From the NCBI RefSeq assembly GCF_000935125.1, contig NZ_JRKI01000003.1:372001-436000 (forward strand): a stretch of 64,000 bases of DNA. Direction: 5' to 3'. This DNA comes from Streptomyces natalensis ATCC 27448. Its GTDB lineage: Bacteria > Actinomycetota > Actinomycetes > Streptomycetales > Streptomycetaceae. Positions within the stretch are counted from its first letter, which is position 1; each line of letters starts with the position of its first letter. Positions 59,886-64,000 of the stretch are shown piece after piece. The translations under genes and the position numbers were made by a program. The notes under the pieces are model-generated. The model saw only the letters and a program-made list of their open reading frames with translations, ran no database searches and had not been told where the DNA came from.

Positions 59886-61061
59886 TCAGCCGGACCCGTC
59901 CGGACCCCGCGGTGCCGCCCGTCCCACCACCATCCCCGCCCGGTCGATGCAGATGACGTCGACGGAGACCGGGGCGCCGCGCAGCACCGTCAGTGCCTCG
60001 TCGCGGGCGGTGGCCGCCACCAGATCGCCCAGGGGGACGTCCGCCGCCTCGCACAGCCGGAGCGCGGCGAGCCCGGTGTTGGCCGTGGCGACGGCGGCGG
60101 CCAGTTCCTCTTCCGCACCGACCGCCCGCGCCAGCTCCGCCAGAAAGCCCTTGTCCACCTGCGACCGCGCGGAATGCAGGTCCAGATGCCCGGCCGCCAG
60201 TTTGGACAGTTTGGCGAAACCGCCGCAGATGGTGAGCCGGTCGACCGGATGCCGCCGGATGTACTTCAGCACCGCCCCGGCGAAATCCCCCATGTCCAGC
60301 AGCGCGTCCTCGGGAAGGTGGTGGAGGGCGACGGCGACCTTCTCGGAGGTCGATCCCGTACATCCCGCCACATGCCGCCGCCCCGCCGCACGCGCCACAT
60401 CCACCCCGCGCCGGATGGAGTCGATCCAGGCGGAGCAGGAGTACGGGACGACGATTCCGGTGGTCCCGAGGATGGACAGCCCGCCCAGGATCCCCAGCCG
60501 GGGGTTCCACGTACTGCGGGCGATCTCCTCCCCGTGGTCGACCGAGACCTCCACCTCGACGTCCCCGCTGCCGCCGTACCGTTCGGCGACGCGTGCCAGA
60601 TGCTCCCGCATCATCTGCCGCGGTACGGGATTGATGGCCGGTTCGCCGACGTCCAGCGGCAGTCCGGGCCGGGTGACGGTCCCGACGCCCGGCCCGGCCG
60701 CGAAGCGCACCCCCGATCCGGCCGGCAGCGCCCGCACCCGTGCCCGTACCAGCGCACCATGCGTCACATCCGGATCGTCGCCCGCATCCTTCACCACGCC
60801 CGCCATGGCGCTCTCCCGCCGCGGCGCCAGCTCCTCCACCGCGAGCGCGAAGGACGGTGTCTGCCCCTTGGGCAGCGTGATCGTCACCGGATCCGGGAAC
60901 TCGCCGGTCAGCAGCGCCGTGTACGCCGCCGTACTCGCCGCCGTCGCACACGCGCCGGTCGTCCAGCCGTGCCGCAGCCCGGTGTGCGCGAGCTGGGCGC
61001 TACGCCCTCCCGCGGGCTTGCCCGTACCCTGCGGTTGCGCTTCAGCCACGGAGGAACCCAC
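59886..61061 (-). CDS. cbiD: Cobalt-precorrin-5B C1-methyltransferase
   Basis: The 391-residue protein has the CbiD signature LRHGWTTGACATAAS at residues 29-43, the GDDPDVTHGALV loop and GIVVPYSCSAWIDSIRRG. It adds the C1 methyl group in the oxygen-independent-type step, in place of CobF. The GTG start at 61061 is only 5 bp from the start of the divergent cobK; a GTG 12 bp inside is also possible. The promoter must lie within cobK. Confidence 0.92.
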   Translation of the reverse strand: MGSSVAEAQPQGTGKPAGGRSAQLAHTGLRHGWTTGACATAASTAAYTALLTGEFPDPVTITLPKGQTPSFALAVEELAPRRESAMAGVVKDAGDDPDVTHGALVRARVRALPAGSGVRFAAGPGVGTVTRPGLPLDVGEPAINPVPRQMMREHLARVAERYGGSGDVEVEVSVDHGEEIARSTWNPRLGILGGLSILGTTGIVVPYSCSAWIDSIRRGVDVARAAGRRHVAGCTGSTSEKVAVALHHLPEDALLDMGDFAGAVLKYIRRHPVDRLTICGGFAKLSKLAAGHLDLHSARSQVDKGFLAELARAVGAEEELAAAVATANTGLAALRLCEAADVPLGDLVAATARDEALTVLRGAPVSVDVICIDRAGMVVGRAAPRGPDGSG

Positions 61062-61066
61062 ATCCC

Positions 61067-61834
61067 ATGAACGACACCGGCCGCCCGCTGCGCCATGTGC
61101 TGATCCTCGGCGGGACGACGGAGGCCCGCCGCCTCGCCGCCGTCCTGGCCGCCGAGCCGGACCTGTGTGTGACGACCTCGCTGGCGGGCCGGGTGGCCGC
61201 GCCCCGCCTGCCCGCCGGGGAGGTCCGCATCGGCGGGTTCGGCGGCCCCGACGGCCTCGCCCGCTGGCTGCGCGAGCATGCGGTGGACGCGCTCATCGAC
61301 GCCACCCATCCTTTCGCCGGCACGATCAGTCACAACGCGGCCGCGGCGGCCGCCACCGCCCATGTTCCCCTGCTGGCGCTGCGCCGTCCCGGCTGGGTCC
61401 CGGGGCCGGGCGACGACTGGCACCCGGTCTCTTCCCTCAAGGCCGCGGCCGCCACCCTCCCCACCTTCCCCGGCACCCGCATCTTCCTCACCACCGGCCG
61501 CATGGGTCTTGCCCACTTCGCCCACCTCACGGACCTGTGGTTCCTCGTCCGCTCCGTGGACGCTCCCGAGGCACCCTGCCCGCCCCGCATGCACACCCTC
61601 CTGGACCGCGGCCCCTTCACCCTGGACGGCGAACGGGCCCTCCTCCGCGAGCACCGCATCGATGTCCTGGTGACCAAGGACAGCGGCGCCGCGGCCACCG
61701 CCCCCAAGCTGACGGCGGCCCGGGAGGCGGGCATTCCGGTGGTGGTCGTCAGCCGTCCGGCGGTGCCGGAAGGGGTGCCGGAGGTGAGCGATCCGGCGGG
61801 GGCGGTCGGCTGGTTGCGGGACCAAGTGCTGTAG
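61067..61834 (+). CDS. cobK: Precorrin-6A reductase
   Basis: The 255-residue enzyme starts MNDTGRPLRHVLILGGTTEARR, typical of CobK/CbiJ. It uses NADPH to reduce the corrin ring. ALIDATHPFAGTISHNAAAA and the DVLVTKDSGAAATAPKL segment are family landmarks. GAGGA at 61051 is the ribosome site and sits inside the divergent cbiD start region. Confidence 0.92.
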   Translation: MNDTGRPLRHVLILGGTTEARRLAAVLAAEPDLCVTTSLAGRVAAPRLPAGEVRIGGFGGPDGLARWLREHAVDALIDATHPFAGTISHNAAAAAATAHVPLLALRRPGWVPGPGDDWHPVSSLKAAAATLPTFPGTRIFLTTGRMGLAHFAHLTDLWFLVRSVDAPEAPCPPRMHTLLDRGPFTLDGERALLREHRIDVLVTKDSGAAATAPKLTAAREAGIPVVVVSRPAVPEGVPEVSDPAGAVGWLRDQVL

Positions 61835-61861
61835 CCCACCTGTGAGGTCGGCCTGAGAGGC

Positions 61862-61890
61862 CGGGCTGGGTATTCGACCTGACCAGCCCG
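61862..61890. terminator. Hairpin between convergent cobK and cobIJ
   Basis: CGGGCTGG (61862-61869) pairs with CCAGCCCG (61883-61890), 13-base loop, in the 77-bp gap between the two stops. Confidence 0.6.
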
Positions 61891-61911
61891 ACCTGGGGTC
61901 GCGCGCCCCTC

Positions 61912-63450
61912 CTACGCCTCCGGATACCTCCGAGGCGTCCACACCACATCCGCATCCGTTCCGTCATCCCGACGTACCACCTGCGTCTGCGACGAGCCGA
62001 CCAGGAGGAGGGTGCGCATGTCGACCTGGGCGGGGTCCAGGTCGGACAGGCGGACGGTGCGGATGGACTCCTCGGGGCCGCCCACGTCGCGGGCCAGGAT
62101 GACCGGGGTGTCGGGGGCGCGGTGTTCCAGGAGGAGTTCGCGGGCCTTGGCGACCTGCCAGGTGCGGGAGCGTGAGCCGGGGTTGTAGAGGGCCAGGGCC
62201 AGGTCGGCGCCGGCGGCGGCGCGCAGGCGGTCAGCGATGACTTCCCACGGCTTGAGGCGGTCGGAGAGGGAGATGACCGCGTAGTCGTGGCCGAGGGGGG
62301 CGCCGGCGCGGGCCGCGGCGGCGTTGGCGGCGGTGACGCCGGGCAGGACGCGTACCGGCACGGAGCGGTACGGGTCCTTGGAGGCCACCTCCAGGACCGC
62401 CGTCGCCATGGCGAAGATGCCGGGGTCGCCGCCGGAGACCACGGCCACCCGGCGGCCGCGGCGGGCCAGGTCGAGGGCGAGTTCGGCGCGTTCGGACTCG
62501 ACCTTGTTGTCGGAGCCGTGGCGGCGCTGGCCGGGGCGTACCGGGACGCGGTCGAGGTAGGTGGTGTAGCCGACCAGGTCGTCGGCGGAGGCGAGGGCGC
62601 CGCGGGACTCCGGGGTGAGCCAGAGCGGGCCGGCCGGGCCGGTGCCGACCACCACGACCTCACCCGTCGCTTCACCCGTCGCAGCGTCGGCCGGTGCCGG
62701 CGGATTGGCGATGCGGCTGGGGACGACGGCGACGGAGAAGTAGGGGACGCTGTCGGAGGAGATGTCGGCGAGGGCGTCGGTGCGTTCGCCGGACATCGTG
62801 GCGCGTTCGACGTAGCGCGCCTCGGGCAGGCGGCCGGAGCGTTCCATGGCGCGGCGCACGGTGGGGAAGGTGCGGCCCAGCTTCATGACGACGGCGGCGT
62901 CGGTGGCGGCCAGACGGGCCGTCAGTTCCTCCTCGGGGAGCGTGCCGGGGAGGATCGTCAGGACCTCGTCGGCCTCGGCGAGGGGGGTGCCCAGGCGGGC
63001 CGCGGCGGCGCTGATGGAGGTGACGCCGGGGATGACCTCGGTCTCGTAGCGGTCGGCCAGCCGCTTGTGCATGTGCTGGTAGGAGCCGTAGAAGAGCGGA
63101 TCGCCCTCGGAGATGACGGCGACGGTGCGGCCGGCGTCGAGATGGGCGGCGAGACGGGCCGCGGCGGCCTCGTAGAACTCGTCGAGCGCGCCGCGGTAGC
63201 CGCCCGGATGATCGGTCGACTCGGTGGTGACCGGGTAGATCAGCGCCTCTTCGATGTGGTCGGGGCGGATGTGCTCGGCGGCGATGGACCGCGCGATGGA
63301 CCGTCCGTGCCGGGCGCTGTGATACGCCACCACATCGGCCCGGTCGATGACCTGCACCGCTCGTACGGTCATCAGCGACGGGTCGCCGGGACCCAGCCCC
63401 ACGCCGTACAGACGGCCGGTGACACGGGCGCTGGCCTGCTGCTCGGGCAT
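61912..63450 (-). CDS. cobIJ: Precorrin-2 C20- / precorrin-3B C17-methyltransferase fusion
   Basis: The 512-residue protein starts MPEQQASARVTGRLYGVGLGPGDPSLMTVRA. Residues 10-250 are CobI (EGDPLFYGSYQHM, EVIPGVTSISAAAARLG). Residues about 270-505 are CobJ (VVVVGTGPAGPLWLTPES, AVVSGGDPGIFAMATAVLE, RVLPGVTAANAAAARAG). The two steps follow each other, with ring contraction in the second. The fusion is known in actinobacteria. The gene lies 2 bp downstream of cobH. Confidence 0.94.
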   Translation of the reverse strand: MPEQQASARVTGRLYGVGLGPGDPSLMTVRAVQVIDRADVVAYHSARHGRSIARSIAAEHIRPDHIEEALIYPVTTESTDHPGGYRGALDEFYEAAAARLAAHLDAGRTVAVISEGDPLFYGSYQHMHKRLADRYETEVIPGVTSISAAAARLGTPLAEADEVLTILPGTLPEEELTARLAATDAAVVMKLGRTFPTVRRAMERSGRLPEARYVERATMSGERTDALADISSDSVPYFSVAVVPSRIANPPAPADAATGEATGEVVVVGTGPAGPLWLTPESRGALASADDLVGYTTYLDRVPVRPGQRRHGSDNKVESERAELALDLARRGRRVAVVSGGDPGIFAMATAVLEVASKDPYRSVPVRVLPGVTAANAAAARAGAPLGHDYAVISLSDRLKPWEVIADRLRAAAGADLALALYNPGSRSRTWQVAKARELLLEHRAPDTPVILARDVGGPEESIRTVRLSDLDPAQVDMRTLLLVGSSQTQVVRRDDGTDADVVWTPRRYPEA

Positions 63451-63452
63451 GC

Positions 63453-64000
63453 TCACTCTTCCTCGCTCGCGATGGCGTTGACGGCGGCCGCGGTCATGGC
63501 GCTGCCGCCGCGCCGTCCGCGCACCACGATGTGCTCCAGCCGCGACGGGTGGGCGATCAGCGCGTCCTTGGACTCGGCCGCGCCGATGAAGCCGACGGGT
63601 ATCCCGATGACGGCTGCCGGGCGGGGCGCGCCTTCCTCGATCATCTCCAGGAGGCGGAAGAGGGAGGTGGGGGCGTTGCCGATCGCCACCACCGAGCCCT
63701 CCAGGCGGTCGCGCCACAGTTCCATGGCGGCGGCGCTGCGGGTGGTACCCATCCGGGCGGCGAGGTCCGGGACGGACGGGTCGGCGAGGGTGCACACCAC
63801 GTCGTTGTCCGCGGGCAGCCGCTTACGGGTCACGCCGCTGGCCACCATGTTGGCGTCGCACAGGATCGGCGCCCCGGCACGCAGCGCGGCGCGGGCGCTC
63901 GCCACCACGCCCGGCGTGTAGGCGAGATCGCGTACCAGGTCGACCATGCCGCAGGCGTGGATCATCCGGACCGCGACCTGGCTGACGTCGGCGGGCAGGC
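63453..64000 (-). CDS. cobH: Precorrin-8X methylmutase, 5' end outside window
   Basis: The frame is open to the window end, so the start lies beyond 64000. The visible 182 residues hold [10 protein letters not shown] with the catalytic His, the [15 protein letters not shown] loop, [26 protein letters not shown] and [16 protein letters not shown]. It moves a methyl group from C11 to C12 to make hydrogenobyrinate. It is the upstream neighbour of cobIJ in the same operon. Confidence 0.93.
   Translation of the reverse strand, partial: LPADVSQVAVRMIHACGMVDLVRDLAYTPGVVASARAALRAGAPILCDANMVASGVTRKRLPADNDVVCTLADPSVPDLAARMGTTRSAAAMELWRDRLEGSVVAIGNAPTSLFRLLEMIEEGAPRPAAVIGIPVGFIGAAESKDALIAHPSRLEHIVVRGRRGGSAMTAAAVNAIASEEE

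Noticed and set aside
1..64000. tRNA, rRNA, CRISPR arrays, prophage or transposase genes
   Set aside because: None was recognised in the window on either strand.

Overview
The window is high-GC actinobacterial chromosome, almost certainly Streptomyces. The signs are third-position G/C codon use, a SARP regulator, a complete conservon (cvnABCD plus a CYP157-type P450), a branched-chain keto-acid dehydrogenase operon, many Gly/Ala/Pro-rich secreted proteins, and 13 identical copies of GTTTCACGTGAAAC. That 14-mer is the Streptomyces parS (ParB-binding) sequence, and in Streptomyces parS clusters around oriC, so the window probably lies in the origin-proximal core. The dnaA/dnaN origin itself is not present. 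The species cannot be fixed from the sequence alone.

Layout. 1-10.9 kb: tail of a transmembrane Ser/Thr kinase, an APH-family kinase, an FMN-binding oxidoreductase, an orphan NarL-type response regulator, the bkdA-bkdB-bkdC operon, a small secreted protein, a GNAT-Nudix fusion, and a coupled GntR regulator-MFS pair. 11-19.3 kb: a maleylpyruvate isomerase-like protein, a nitrilase-family hydrolase, a LURP-one-like protein, a thioredoxin-NHL protein, two lipoproteins, a membrane-anchored HTH protein and a secreted NlpC/P60-like protein. 19.3-24.7 kb: SARP-NB-ARC regulator coupled to an M18 aminopeptidase, then an acyl-CoA dehydrogenase. 24.8-31.9 kb: SseB-like protein, pirin, AI-2E family permease, a PAS-GAF-PP2C-ATPase stress regulator and aspS. 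32-43.7 kb: metG, an MFS exporter, a proline-rich membrane protein, a vWA protein, an esterase, a broken polysaccharide deacetylase, and an osmoprotectant ABC system with two permeases and a binding lipoprotein but no ATPase gene. 43.8-54.4 kb: orphan OmpR-type regulator, quinone oxidoreductase-like enzyme, small zinc-finger protein, membrane protein, CDF metal exporter, a P450, and the conservon. 54.7-64 kb: tsaD, then a cobalamin (corrin ring) cluster of cobL, cobM, cbiD, cobK, cobIJ and partial cobH, interrupted by a marR-SMP-30 pair.

How it works together. The clearest functional units are bkdABC (acyl-CoA starters for branched fatty acids and polyketides), the conservon (a membrane ATPase, roadblock protein, DUF742 protein and small GTPase, with a P450), and the corrin-ring methylation and contraction enzymes. 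The most distinctive structural layer is the parS set. Nine of the 13 copies lie between convergent genes and none lies in a divergent promoter gap. Several are the core of perfect palindromes of 26-42 bp that could also end transcription. Two copies encode the last residues and stop codon of a gene.
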